64,000 nt of DNA from an uncultured bacterium (GTDB lineage Bacteria > Verrucomicrobiota > Verrucomicrobiia > CAIQCK01). The position numbers and the translations under genes were made by a program. A model generated the notes under the pieces. The model did no database searches. It was given only the letters and a program-made list of their open reading frames with translations, and was not told where the DNA came from. The stretch is from assembly GCA_903870275.1 (NCBI GenBank), contig CAIQCK010000107.1, positions 1-64,000 on the forward strand, in the 5' to 3' direction. Shown here in pieces: positions 43,498-52,279 of this stretch. Positions within the stretch are counted from its first letter, which is position 1. Each line of letters begins with the position of its first letter.

Positions 43498-43639
43498 ATG
43501 AATCAGGGCAAGAAAAGTGCCGGGCTTGAGCGACGTGTTTATCGAGTGACCCCAATGACGAAAGGGACACAAGCCATCCACGCGCAACTTTGTCTTTCCG
43601 TCACTTTTGTCACTTTCGTCCCTTCCGGAGGATAACCCG
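43498..43639 (+). promoter_or_regulatory. Leader with 9-base direct repeats and a 12-pair imperfect hairpin
   Basis: Just before the four-helix gene lie three 9-base units, GTCACTTTT, GTCACTTTC and GTCCCTTCC (43600-43626), preceded by a partial copy (43592-43599). GACGAAAGGGAC at 43557-43568 can pair with GTCACTTTCGTC at 43609-43620 with a single mismatch. The ribosome-binding site GGAGG (43627-43631) follows six bases after the stem, so folding could affect translation. Confidence 0.55.
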
Positions 43640-44203
43640 ATGACCTCGCAATTCATCCCCCCTCACGGCGGCTACGAAAAACTGCTCTCCTTCCAGAAAG
43701 CCCGGATCGTCTATGACGGCACGGTTTGGTTTTGCAGTCACTATCTGGAAAAGCGCGATCGCACCTATGACCAGATGGTGCAGGCCGCGCGCTCAGGGAA
43801 GCAGAATATCCTGGAAGGCAGCCAGGCTTCCGGCACTTCCAAAGAAACAGAAATCAAGCTGACGAACGTCGCCCGCGCCAGCTTGGAAGAACTGCTGGAA
43901 GATTACCGCGACTTCCTGCGCGTGCGCGGCATTGAAGTATGGACCCGGGAACACCCCTACACCCGCCGTCTCCGGGAACTCAACCGCCAGCCCAATGTCA
44001 GCTACGACACTTTCAAAAAAGGCATCGAGAATTCCGACCCGGCCATTGCCGCCAATGTGATGATCGGCTTGATCAAGTTGACCAACTACCTTCTCGGCCA
44101 GCAACTCCGCCACTTGGAACAAGCCTTCATCGCCGAAGGCGGCCTGCGCGAACGCATGACCCGCGCCCGCCTCGCCGAACGCGCCAGACAAAATCGCCCA
44201 TGA
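43640..44203 (+). CDS. Four-helix-bundle suffix domain protein
   Basis: The start at 43640 follows GGAGG; a TTG further upstream in the same frame is not needed. The 187-residue product is all-helical. Residues about 10-120 resemble the four-helix bundle of the rRNA-intervening-sequence (S23)/Avd-like family, with a central ARSGKQNILEGSQASGTSKE loop that matches the 'IVS-protein' signature, and the C-terminal part (FKKGIENSDPAIAANVMIGL, ITNYLLGQQL-like) matches the 'four helix bundle suffix' extension common in PVC and Bacteroidota. Function is unknown. It is unrelated to the glycan genes and sits between a structured leader and a palindromic repeat, so it looks like a mobile or independently inherited cassette. 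Confidence 0.82.
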   Translation: MTSQFIPPHGGYEKLLSFQKARIVYDGTVWFCSHYLEKRDRTYDQMVQAARSGKQNILEGSQASGTSKETEIKLTNVARASLEELLEDYRDFLRVRGIEVWTREHPYTRRLRELNRQPNVSYDTFKKGIENSDPAIAANVMIGLIKLTNYLLGQQLRHLEQAFIAEGGLRERMTRARLAERARQNRP

Positions 44204-44517
44204 ATCCTTCCGTCCCCTGGAGCCCGCGCCGCTGCCGCGAACTCTTCGGAAGTCATCGTCGCCGAATTGGCCGCGGTAGACTGACCAGCCCGCATCCCAT
44301 GCCCTCCTCACCCATCGTTGCGGGAGTGGACGTCTTTCGGCGGTCAGAGATCGCCGCTACAGGGCTCTTGCGGAGACTTCGAAAACTGCTTCGGGCAGGC
44401 AGGTGAACATTGTTTTTCCAATGCCCGATGAGTGAATGATTCTGATACCATCTGGCTCAACGATGAAACATGCCGTATTCATGGCGTTCACACGAACGGC
44501 AGATTAAAAAGACTTTC
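44204..44517. other. Intergenic region with a palindromic repeat
   Basis: The 314-base gap contains the palindromic element at 44338-44380 (listed separately). The right part is AT-richer and probably holds the promoter of the FAD-protein gene, but I see no convincing -35/-10 pair. A 68-codon frame overlapping the previous stop (44200-44406) runs straight through the palindrome and is judged spurious. Confidence 0.5.
44338..44380. repeat. Dispersed palindromic element (copy 2)
   Basis: CGGCGGTC-AGA-GATCGCCG (one mismatch in the stem) is followed by CTACAG and CTCTTGCGGAGACTTC. The last part matches TTCTTGCGGAGATTTCC after the copy at 48.6 kb, so the relatedness extends about 25 bases outside the stem. 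Confidence 0.8.
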
Positions 44518-47370
44518 ATGAAATCCATCGGGACAACTGGTTTTGGAAAGCAATGGCTCGTCGCGGCGATGGCGGCGCTCGTCATTGGAAGTTTTCAGGT
44601 CGCGGCGGCGGACATCGTTTGGATCGAGGCGGAGCGGTTTGACGACGCGGGCGGGTGGGCCAACGATTCGCAGTTCGTGGACCAGATGGGCTCGCCGTAT
44701 CTGCTCGCGGACGGCATCGGCACGCCGGTGAAGGACGCGGTGACGCGCGTGGCGCTGCCGCGCGCGGGGCGCTGGCGGCTTTGGGTGCGCGACCGCGACT
44801 GGAGTCCGGCGCATCATCCGGGACGGTTCAACGTGTTGATCAACGGCGCGGTGGCCGGCGGCGTCTTTGGCGCGAGCGGCAAGGACGGCTGGCGCTGGGA
44901 GGACGGCGGCGTTCACGAGCTTTCCGGCAGCGTCGAACTGCGCCTGCGCGATCTCACCGGTTATTACGGGCGCTGCGACGTCCTCGTGCTGGCTTCGGAC
45001 GAGAACTGGACGCCGCCCGACGGCAAGGACGCCGTCGCTGCGCTGCGCGAGAAATTCGGCGGCGTGAGCCGCGAGGTGAAGAACGCCGGCGATTACGACG
45101 TGGTGGTGGTCGGCGGCGGGCTGGCGGGTTGCATGGCGGCGGTGTCGTCGGCGCGGATGGGCGCGCGCACGGCGCTGATCCAGAACCGGCCGGTGCTCGG
45201 CGGCAACGGCAGCACGGAGATTCTCGTGCCGCCCGTCGGCGTCTGGCCCGGCGGACGGTGGGACGCGCGCGATCCGCGCGAGACCGGGTTGATCGAGGAG
45301 GTCCGCACCGACGGCAACCAGAAGGCGGTCGAGACGCGCTATTATTCCGGCCGCCTCCAGCGTCTCGTCACGGCCGAGCCGAACCTGACGCTGCGGCTGA
45401 ACACGCACGTCACCGGCGTCGAGACGCGGCCCGACGCGACCAACGCCGTCGCCGCCGTGCTCGCGCTCGACGTGCGCTCGGGCGAGCGGCTGCGTTTCGG
45501 CGGGCGCATCTTTGTGGATTGCACCGGCGACGGCATCGTCGGCAAGGACGCGGGCGCCGTCTGCCGCCGCGGCCGCGAGCCGCGCTCGATGTATAACGAA
45601 CCGCTCGCGCCGGAGAAAGCCGACGACACCACGATGGGCAATTCGTTGAAATACTTCAGCCAGCCCACGGGAGCGAAGCAGGCGTTCGCGACGCCGCCGT
45701 GGGCGGTGAAGTTCTCCTCATGCGGCGATTTTCCCGAGCGCCGCCATCCGCCGCACCTGACGGCGGAGATGGGCTGGCAGTGGATGCTCGAACTCGGCGG
45801 CACGCGCGACACCTACCGCGACAAGGAGGAAATCCGCGACGACCTGTTCAAGCTCATCTACGGCATCTGGGGCCACGTGAAAAACGATTGCCCCCAGCTC
45901 AAGGACGAGGCCGCCGACCACAAGCTTGTCTGGGTCGGCACCCTCGCCGGCGTGCGCGAAAGCTGGCGGCTGATCGGCGACTATGTGTTCACTGAAAACG
46001 ACATGGCCGAGCAGACGCTGTTCCCCGACCGGGTGGCCTACGGTGCGTGGGGACTCGACGATCATTATTCGGAGGGTTTTTTCCACAAGGGCATGCCGTC
46101 GCATCATCCCTACATGGGCCGGATGCACTCGATTCCGTATCGCAGCCTCTACTCGACGAACGTCGTCAACCTGCTCATGGCCGGCCGCGACATTTCCGCC
46201 ACGCACATCGGCATGGGCACGACGCGCGTGCAGTTGACGTGCGCCGTCATGGGCCAGGCCGCCGGCACCGCCGCCGGGATGTGCATCGAGCGCGGCGCCA
46301 CGCCGCGCGACGTCTACCGCGGCTACCTCGACCAGCTTCAGCAGCAGTTGCTCAAGGACGGCGCTTACCTCATTGACCTGCCGAGCCACGATCCGGCCGA
46401 CCTCGCCCGCGCCGCGCACGTCACCGCCTCCAGCGAGGGCATCGGCCCGGCAGGCGAACCGCTGCCCGCCACGAACGTCATCAACGGCATCGCCCGCGTC
46501 GCTGGCGGCAAGAGCAACGCATGGATCGCGGACAAGAACGCCGCGCCGCCGCATTGGGTCGAGCTGGCCTGGCGCGAGCCGCAGAAGTTCAACACCGTCC
46601 ACGTAACATTTTTCACCAAGCACCACGCGCCGAAACAGTTCACCGTGGAAGCGTGGGTGGATGGCGGTTGGAAGAAAGTGGCGGACGTCGGCGGCAAGCC
46701 GCTGCGCCGCCACGTGCTCGGCCTGGAGCGCGTCACGGCCTCCAAGCTGCGCGTGACGTTGTCCGACGCCGCCGGCATCTGCGAGATTCGCGTCTATGAC
46801 GAGCCGGGGCGCGTCGTGGAGATCGCCCGCCGCGCCGAGAAGAACCAGGACCAGCCCGACGTGGGCGCGCGCCTGCCGTGGGAAACGCACGACACTCCGG
46901 AAGAGAGCGTTGCCCCCGCGAAAACCTCGCACGGCGTGCCGCTGGGGGAAGCCGCGAGGAAGTTCGGCGGCATCCTTCTCGATGACGCCGCCGCCGAAGT
47001 CATCGGCGACTGGGGGAATTCGACTTACACGACGCCGTTCATCGGCGACGGCTACCTGACCGACGGCAACGCCGGCAAAGGCGCGAAGTCCATCCGCTTC
47101 CGGCCGAACCTGCCGAAGGCCGGCGTCTATGAAGTGCGGCTGGCCTACGGCGCTGAGAACAATCGCGCCACCAACACGCCCGTGACCATCCACACATCGC
47201 ATGGCGAGAAGACGGTGGTCGTGAACCAGCGTCGCGCGCCGGAGATCGGCGGGCTGTTGCACTCGCTCGGCCGTTTCGAACTCGATGCGGGCGGCGCGAC
47301 CAGCATCGTCATCTCCAACGCCGACACCGACGGCTACGTCGTGGTGGATGCGATTCAAATCGTGCCGTGA
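44518..47370 (+). CDS. Exported FAD-dependent oxidoreductase with carbohydrate-binding-like domains
   Basis: The start at 44518 begins a signal peptide (cleavage about 31); upstream codons in frame are hydrophilic. The 950-residue protein has an N-terminal beta domain (about 32-165), an FAD-dependent oxidoreductase core starting at DYDVVVVGGGLAG (GxGxxG, Gly199-Gly204) and running through DCTGDGIVGKDAG, then an F5/8-type-C-like domain (about 628-765; HWVELAWREPQKFNTVHVTF) and a golvesin/xanthan-lyase-type domain (about 818-950; YVVVDAIQIVP end). Such proteins are frequent in PVC polysaccharide loci but their reaction is not established; oxidation of a sugar is plausible. The stop overlaps the next start (GTGA). 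Confidence 0.85.
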   Translation: MKSIGTTGFGKQWLVAAMAALVIGSFQVAAADIVWIEAERFDDAGGWANDSQFVDQMGSPYLLADGIGTPVKDAVTRVALPRAGRWRLWVRDRDWSPAHHPGRFNVLINGAVAGGVFGASGKDGWRWEDGGVHELSGSVELRLRDLTGYYGRCDVLVLASDENWTPPDGKDAVAALREKFGGVSREVKNAGDYDVVVVGGGLAGCMAAVSSARMGARTALIQNRPVLGGNGSTEILVPPVGVWPGGRWDARDPRETGLIEEVRTDGNQKAVETRYYSGRLQRLVTAEPNLTLRLNTHVTGVETRPDATNAVAAVLALDVRSGERLRFGGRIFVDCTGDGIVGKDAGAVCRRGREPRSMYNEPLAPEKADDTTMGNSLKYFSQPTGAKQAFATPPWAVKFSSCGDFPERRHPPHLTAEMGWQWMLELGGTRDTYRDKEEIRDDLFKLIYGIWGHVKNDCPQLKDEAADHKLVWVGTLAGVRESWRLIGDYVFTENDMAEQTLFPDRVAYGAWGLDDHYSEGFFHKGMPSHHPYMGRMHSIPYRSLYSTNVVNLLMAGRDISATHIGMGTTRVQLTCAVMGQAAGTAAGMCIERGATPRDVYRGYLDQLQQQLLKDGAYLIDLPSHDPADLARAAHVTASSEGIGPAGEPLPATNVINGIARVAGGKSNAWIADKNAAPPHWVELAWREPQKFNTVHVTFFTKHHAPKQFTVEAWVDGGWKKVADVGGKPLRRHVLGLERVTASKLRVTLSDAAGICEIRVYDEPGRVVEIARRAEKNQDQPDVGARLPWETHDTPEESVAPAKTSHGVPLGEAARKFGGILLDDAAAEVIGDWGNSTYTTPFIGDGYLTDGNAGKGAKSIRFRPNLPKAGVYEVRLAYGAENNRATNTPVTIHTSHGEKTVVVNQRRAPEIGGLLHSLGRFELDAGGATSIVISNADTDGYVVVDAIQIVP

Positions 47371-48506
47371 AAAATACGAACTGCTTTCTTGGCTTCATCG
47401 CCGCTCTATTGATTGCCGCATCGTCGCTCGTTTGCGGCGCGGAATCGAAACCTGTCGCGGTCGAACTCGGCCCGCCGGAAACGCTGCTGGCCGACAAGCA
47501 GTATGGCCTGCGCTATTTTCCCGACGAGGCGACCGTCATCGTCCGCACCCATCCGAACTGCCGCGTGCTGCTGGCGGCAGGCATTAGGACGGTGATGCTC
47601 GAAGGTGACTCGATGACCCGGCTCGCGTCGCCGCGGGACGTGCTGTTGCCGGGCAAAGCGGGCGAGTTCGACAACGGTTACGCGGGCATCAGCGGCGCGT
47701 GGCGCGCGCCGTCGGGCGAGTTGCTGGCGATCTACCACGCCGAAGACCAGGAGGGGATGCAGCGCAACAAGGAAGGCATCCCCGGCTTCTATTGCCGCAT
47801 CGCGCTGGCCGTCTCGCACAATGGCGGCGCGATGTTCGAGAAGCGCGGCCCCATCCTCACCGGCCAGTTGGCGAAAGTGGCGGGTGGACGCTTCGATCAG
47901 GGCGTTGGCGAGCCGTGGCTGCTCGCGGCGCCGGGCGGGAGGTTTCTCTATTGCTACTACGATTCACACGAATCAATTGGCGGGCGCGGCGTAACGATCT
48001 GCATGGCGCGCTGCGCGGTGGCGGACGCGATGAAGCCGGACGCGTGGCGGAAATGGTTCGACGGCGGCTTCACCGAGCCGGGCCTCGGCGGGCGCGACAC
48101 GCCGGTCGTGACGAGCGGCGCACGCGATGCCTGTGTCGTATTTCCGCAGGTGACTTACGTGCCGGCGCTGCGGCAGTTCGTGATGTTGTTTTGCATGAGC
48201 GCGTGGTTGGAAGGTGAGAAGCCGGGCCGCTCTGGCGTCTATGTTGGGTTTTCCGGTGACGGCATCCACTGGCCGGGCGAGCGGACGCAGCAAATCTGGA
48301 AGGTGCCGACGATTCCTGTCATTGGCCGCGAGCTGGCGTGGCACACGACGCTGGTGCTCGACGATCCGGTCAGCTCTTCGCTCGCCGGCTGGCTCTACTA
48401 CAGCTACAGCGAAAGCTGGGGCCACAGGCCGCCGCACAAGCCGCACTATTTCATGCGGCGGCGGATCGAGTTCAAAGTACCGCCCGGCTTTGGCCAGAGC
48501 GACTAA
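47367..48506 (+). CDS. Secreted beta-propeller glycosidase-like protein
   Basis: The product starts at GTG overlapping the previous stop and is 379 residues long with a signal peptide (about 1-25). Blade motifs include GYAGISGAWRAPSGELLAIYHAE, ALAVSHNGGAMFEKRGPILTG (split here), GVYVGFSGDGIHW and LAGWLYYSYSESWG. They resemble GH43/GH130-like five-bladed propellers. The invariant Asp/Glu residues of these families cannot be placed with certainty. It is co-translated with the FAD protein, so the two probably act on the same exported substrate. Confidence 0.72.
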   Translation: MKNTNCFLGFIAALLIAASSLVCGAESKPVAVELGPPETLLADKQYGLRYFPDEATVIVRTHPNCRVLLAAGIRTVMLEGDSMTRLASPRDVLLPGKAGEFDNGYAGISGAWRAPSGELLAIYHAEDQEGMQRNKEGIPGFYCRIALAVSHNGGAMFEKRGPILTGQLAKVAGGRFDQGVGEPWLLAAPGGRFLYCYYDSHESIGGRGVTICMARCAVADAMKPDAWRKWFDGGFTEPGLGGRDTPVVTSGARDACVVFPQVTYVPALRQFVMLFCMSAWLEGEKPGRSGVYVGFSGDGIHWPGERTQQIWKVPTIPVIGRELAWHTTLVLDDPVSSSLAGWLYYSYSESWGHRPPHKPHYFMRRRIEFKVPPGFGQSD

Positions 48507-48550
48507 CGCCGCAACCCCGGAAGAAGTCTCTGCTAAAAGCCATTGGCCGC

Positions 48551-48650
48551 CCTGTAGCGGCGGTCTCTGACCGCCGAATCGTTCCGTTTCTGCAATCATT
48601 CGGCGGTCAGAGACCGCCGCTACAGGATTCTTGCGGAGATTTCCGGAAAA
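48551..48650. repeat. MITE-like element with perfect 29-bp inverted repeats (copy 3)
   Basis: The arm 48551-48579 is the exact reverse complement of 48598-48626, with an 18-base spacer, giving a 76-base element. Each arm contains the CGGCGGTC-(3 bases)-GACCGCCG hairpin and CTGTAG/CTACAG. To its right, TTCTTGCGGAGATTTCC resembles the flank of the 44.34-kb copy; to its left, GAAGTCTCTGC is an imperfect inverted match of that flank. It lies between two convergent genes and may also act as a bidirectional transcription stop. Confidence 0.9.
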
Positions 48651-48657
48651 GTTCCGG

Positions 48658-50235
48658 TTACCCGATTTTGTCGAACTCGATGTTCAGCCGCCGCAGGGCA
48701 TAGGCGACCTCGCGCATGGAATCGCCGTAGCCGGTGATCCAGTGGAAGCCGCCCATGCGTTTGGCGACCTGGATCGGGTCGGCCTTGAAGCGGACGTCAA
48801 TCTGGCTGCGGCAGATTGGCAGGAACGGCGCGTCCACGATTTCGCCGTAGAGGCCGGCCCATCGCGTTCCCTCGAAGCCGGCGATGAGGTTGGTGACGAG
48901 CTGGCCTTTGCGCATCTCGACCTTCGGCGCGGCGCCGTAGTCGGACTCGAAGTGCGTCAGGATGCGCACCGGCTCGATGTGTTTGCCGTCCATCTTGCGC
49001 GGCGCGGTGCAGTGGGCGAGCGTGATGATGCCGTCGTGCTTCGGGTAGGTCGGGTCGTTGAGGAACGACGGCCGGCCGGAGATGTTGGCCAGCAACATGC
49101 CCGCCGGGATGACGACGAAGTCCGACTCGCAAAACGCGAGGTAGCCTTCGTCGTTCATCAGGCTCAGCGGCATGCACGCGGTGGTGCGCGCAATCGGCAT
49201 CGGCGCGCCCATGCAGTGGCCGATGGTGAACGCGGTGCAATCGGCCTGCTTCATCATCCGCTTGAAGACCTGCGTGAGCAGGAACGAGCGCTCCAGAAAA
49301 TCGCGGCCGGTTTCCAGCTTCGTGCCGGGCAGCTTCAGGTAATCGGCCGTCTGCTGTTTGGCGAGCTTGACCGCCGCGGGGTCGGCCATCGCGTCCTGCA
49401 GCAGCTTCTTCAAATCCTCATACGTGACCGTCTCGATTTCCAGCTTGAAGCGTTCCTTCGCCAGCTCCGCCGCCTTCGGGCCGATGCCCCAGCCGAGCGC
49501 GCCGCCGAGCGCGACGATTCGCGTGCCGATGGTATTGCGCAGGCCGCAGAGCGCGCGCAGCCGCCAGAGGATTTCGTCCTGGCTGTCCACGACCACATCG
49601 TCCTCGGCGAAGCTCTTCGCCACCACCCGGTCGTTCTTCCTCCGGCGCAACGTAAAGGGGCTGACCGCCTCGTAGTAAAAATAGAGCGGCCCCGATTTGT
49701 GGCGCACGAAGATGATCACATCCTTGCCGGAATCGGCCAATTCCTCGAGCTGCGCCGCATTTCCGCTCGAGGCGTAGGCGATCACCACGTCCGCCGCCGC
49801 CAGATCCGTCACCGACGACAGCGGGCCGCCCTTGATCGGGGTCAGCGGCAGGAACTTCACGGGAAAATCCGCGCGCGCCGTGAGCTTCTTGATCTCCTCA
49901 CCGATGCGGATCATCTCCTCATCGGCCTGCGCCTGCGTCTCGACGCCGCCCCATGGCCGCCAACTGGTCATCGGCCGGTGCGACGAGGTCGAGTAGAAGA
50001 AAACCGGTTTCACCACCAGCGGCCGGCGGCGCGCCAGCGGTTTGTCATCCGGCTTGAGCGCGGCGAGCGCCTGCCAGGTCATGCCCTGGAGGGCGGTCGC
50101 GCCGAGCATGGCGAGACTGACACCGCCGAGGAAACCGCGCCGCGACACGGCCGAGGGGCCGTCGCCGGCGTGGTTGACGCACGGACAGCAGTGCGCGTGG
50201 AAGTGAGAGGGATCGGATGGCTCGGGTTGCTTCAT
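48658..50235 (-). CDS. Tat-exported sugar-isomerase-like protein
   Basis: The start at 50235 follows CTGGAGAACG; the open frame further upstream is not supported. The 525-residue product carries a Cys/His-rich N-terminus and a twin-arginine signal (SRRGFLGG at 31-38). The mature part has the two-lobe pattern of L-fucose/L-arabinose isomerases: an N-terminal Rossmann-like half (AAADVVIAYASSGNAAQ, DVIIFVRHKSG), and a C-terminal half with ITLAHCTAPRKMDG and LTHFESDYG, which recalls the isomerase metal/substrate segments. Isomerases are normally cytoplasmic, so export is odd. A role on a free sugar or on a glycan end is inference. Confidence 0.72.
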   Translation of the reverse strand: MKQPEPSDPSHFHAHCCPCVNHAGDGPSAVSRRGFLGGVSLAMLGATALQGMTWQALAALKPDDKPLARRRPLVVKPVFFYSTSSHRPMTSWRPWGGVETQAQADEEMIRIGEEIKKLTARADFPVKFLPLTPIKGGPLSSVTDLAAADVVIAYASSGNAAQLEELADSGKDVIIFVRHKSGPLYFYYEAVSPFTLRRRKNDRVVAKSFAEDDVVVDSQDEILWRLRALCGLRNTIGTRIVALGGALGWGIGPKAAELAKERFKLEIETVTYEDLKKLLQDAMADPAAVKLAKQQTADYLKLPGTKLETGRDFLERSFLLTQVFKRMMKQADCTAFTIGHCMGAPMPIARTTACMPLSLMNDEGYLAFCESDFVVIPAGMLLANISGRPSFLNDPTYPKHDGIITLAHCTAPRKMDGKHIEPVRILTHFESDYGAAPKVEMRKGQLVTNLIAGFEGTRWAGLYGEIVDAPFLPICRSQIDVRFKADPIQVAKRMGGFHWITGYGDSMREVAYALRRLNIEFDKIG

Positions 50236-50362
50236 GGTCGTTCTCCAGTCGTTGAGCAGACTTGCGATGACGTTTCTGCGTGGCAGAAACCGATGCCGTG
50301 TATACCACCGGCATTTTGGAGGCGCGAGGATTTTTTCCAACCCGAAACCGGAATCGGGAAGC

Positions 50363-52279
50363 TTATTTCGCGCGTGCGCGCAGGAACTCTTCCTCGAACG
50401 ACACCCATGCCGCAAGCCGTTGCCGCAGCCGCCGGCAACGCTCCGGTTCGGCCGCCGCCGTGTTGCGCTGCTCATCGGGATCGCGCGCCAGATCGAACAG
50501 CATCTCCCGTCCGCGCGAGGTGTTGAGGATGTATTTCCACTGGCCGTCGCGGACGCCGAACTGGTAGTCGCCGACGCTGGCGACAAAATACGCGCGCGGC
50601 GGACGCGCCGGGTCGAACAAGCTGCGTCCCTGCCATTCGCCCGCCGGCTCCACGCCGAGGATGTCGGCGATCGTCGGGTCGAGGTCCATGTGCGCGCCGA
50701 TGGTCGCCATGCGCCGGCCCGCCGGAAACAGCCGCGGGTTCCACAACATCAGCGGCACGTTCACGTCCTCCTGATAAACCGTGAACCCGTGCCCGCGCTG
50801 TTTGTGCGGCTCGCGGAAAGCCTCGCCGTGATCGCCGGTGACTACCACCAGCGTGTCGTCCGCCAGCCCGCGCTCGCGTAGCGCCGCGAACAACCGGCCC
50901 AAGTGCCGGTCCGTCTCGCGCAGCACGTTCAGGTAGCGCGACAGGTCCGCGCTCCGAGCATCGGATGGCTTGCCGGGCAGGAAATCCACCGGTTTCACGC
51001 CCGGGCTCAGCGGATAGGGATCATGCGTCTGGTCCGTCCAGCATACGGCGAGAAACGGCTGGCCGCGTTTTGTGTCAATCCACCGCAGCAGCCGGTCTAT
51101 CAGGAAGCGGTCCTCGGTTCCCTCCGACGTCAGCAGCGGGCAGCCGAACTCGCGGTAACCATGCGCCTCCTGAAAACCGCAACCCTGGATCCACGCCTCG
51201 CCGCCGTTCCAGTCCAGATCGCCGTTTTGCAAAAACACTGTCCGCCAGCCGCGCCCGCCCAGCACCGTGGCCAGCGACGGGGGCAGTGGCGCACCGCCCG
51301 TCGGCGCGTAACACCACGGCAGGCCCGGATGCAGCCCGTAGTTGATCGCCATGAACGAGCAAAACGTGTAGCCGAGGTGCGAGTAAAAGTTGTCGAACAC
51401 CAAGGCGTGCGCCGACTCCGCCGCCAGGCTCGGCGTGGTGTCGTAACGGCTGCCGTAGAGCCCCAGGTATTTCGCCCCCACCGATTCGAGCACGATCACA
51501 ATCACGTTGCGCGGCCGGCTCGCCCCGGGCGGCGGCTCGAAGCGACCCGCTGCCGCGCCGCGGCTTTTGAGCGGCCGGAACTCCGCGAGGTCTTCCGGCG
51601 GAAAATCCTTCGGGAACGTCACCTGCCGCGCGCCGACCAGACCCACCGCCGTCGAGCGGACCAGCTCCATGTGCGGACTGAGCGCTAACTGGCCGTATTC
51701 CCAATCGTCCGGTTGCGGCGCGTATTCCCACCAGCCCGCCGCGATCCAGACGCCGGCGGCCGCGAGTGCCCACAGCGGCGCGCCCCGCCGCCGGCCCTGC
51801 CAGAGCGCGACCACGAGGTAGACCACCGGCACGCCGACGAATGCCGACACGATCGGCGCCGTGAGCCGTTCGCCGACGGACGACTGGAGGGCCGAGGCGT
51901 TGCGGACGAGACCCAGGAGGTCGAAACTCAGCGGGCGGGAAAAATATTGGAACACGCCGACGGCCAGCACGATATAAAAGGCGCAGCACGCGAAGAACGC
52001 GACCACCACGCCCCCAACGGCGCGAGCCAGCATGGGCCACCGCGCCGTTGCGCGCACCGCCAATTCCCCGGCCACGCCCATTGCCACCGCGAACAGCACG
52101 TCTTGAAACGACACCGCCGCGAGGTCCAGCAACCAGCGCGGCGACCGCGGTGCCTCCAGCAACACCGCCTTCGCGCCAACCAGCGCCACCGCGAGCCAAA
52201 GCGCCGCCCGCAGCATGGAAACGGGAGCGCGCCCCCGTTTTGCCGCTGATGGATCGTCAGACAATCTGGTTTCCGACAT
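50363..52279 (-). CDS. Membrane-anchored sulfatase-fold protein (LTA synthase/phosphoglycerol-transferase-like)
   Basis: The 638-residue protein has about five hydrophobic helices in the first 190 residues (near 25-41, 55-72, 88-112, 140-160, 168-185) and then an extracytoplasmic alkaline-phosphatase-superfamily domain. Core motifs are NVIVIVLESVGAKYLG (Glu265 as metal ligand), YSHLGYTFCSFMAINYG containing the likely nucleophile (Thr305, Cys307 or Ser308), and VVVTGDHGEAFREPHKQRGHG. The sulfatase CxPSR motif is absent. This is the plan of LTA synthases and of membrane phosphoethanolamine/phosphoglycerol transferases. A C-terminal YFVASVGDYQFGVRDGQWKY block is sulfatase-like. It is separated from the isomerase-like gene by 127 bases. 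Confidence 0.82.
   Translation of the reverse strand: MSETRLSDDPSAAKRGRAPVSMLRAALWLAVALVGAKAVLLEAPRSPRWLLDLAAVSFQDVLFAVAMGVAGELAVRATARWPMLARAVGGVVVAFFACCAFYIVLAVGVFQYFSRPLSFDLLGLVRNASALQSSVGERLTAPIVSAFVGVPVVYLVVALWQGRRRGAPLWALAAAGVWIAAGWWEYAPQPDDWEYGQLALSPHMELVRSTAVGLVGARQVTFPKDFPPEDLAEFRPLKSRGAAAGRFEPPPGASRPRNVIVIVLESVGAKYLGLYGSRYDTTPSLAAESAHALVFDNFYSHLGYTFCSFMAINYGLHPGLPWCYAPTGGAPLPPSLATVLGGRGWRTVFLQNGDLDWNGGEAWIQGCGFQEAHGYREFGCPLLTSEGTEDRFLIDRLLRWIDTKRGQPFLAVCWTDQTHDPYPLSPGVKPVDFLPGKPSDARSADLSRYLNVLRETDRHLGRLFAALRERGLADDTLVVVTGDHGEAFREPHKQRGHGFTVYQEDVNVPLMLWNPRLFPAGRRMATIGAHMDLDPTIADILGVEPAGEWQGRSLFDPARPPRAYFVASVGDYQFGVRDGQWKYILNTSRGREMLFDLARDPDEQRNTAAAEPERCRRLRQRLAAWVSFEEEFLRARAK

Noticed and set aside
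44200..44406. 68-codon ORF whose ATG overlaps the stop of the four-helix gene
   Set aside because: The product is Arg-rich and more than a quarter of it is translated palindromic element; no homology is recognised.
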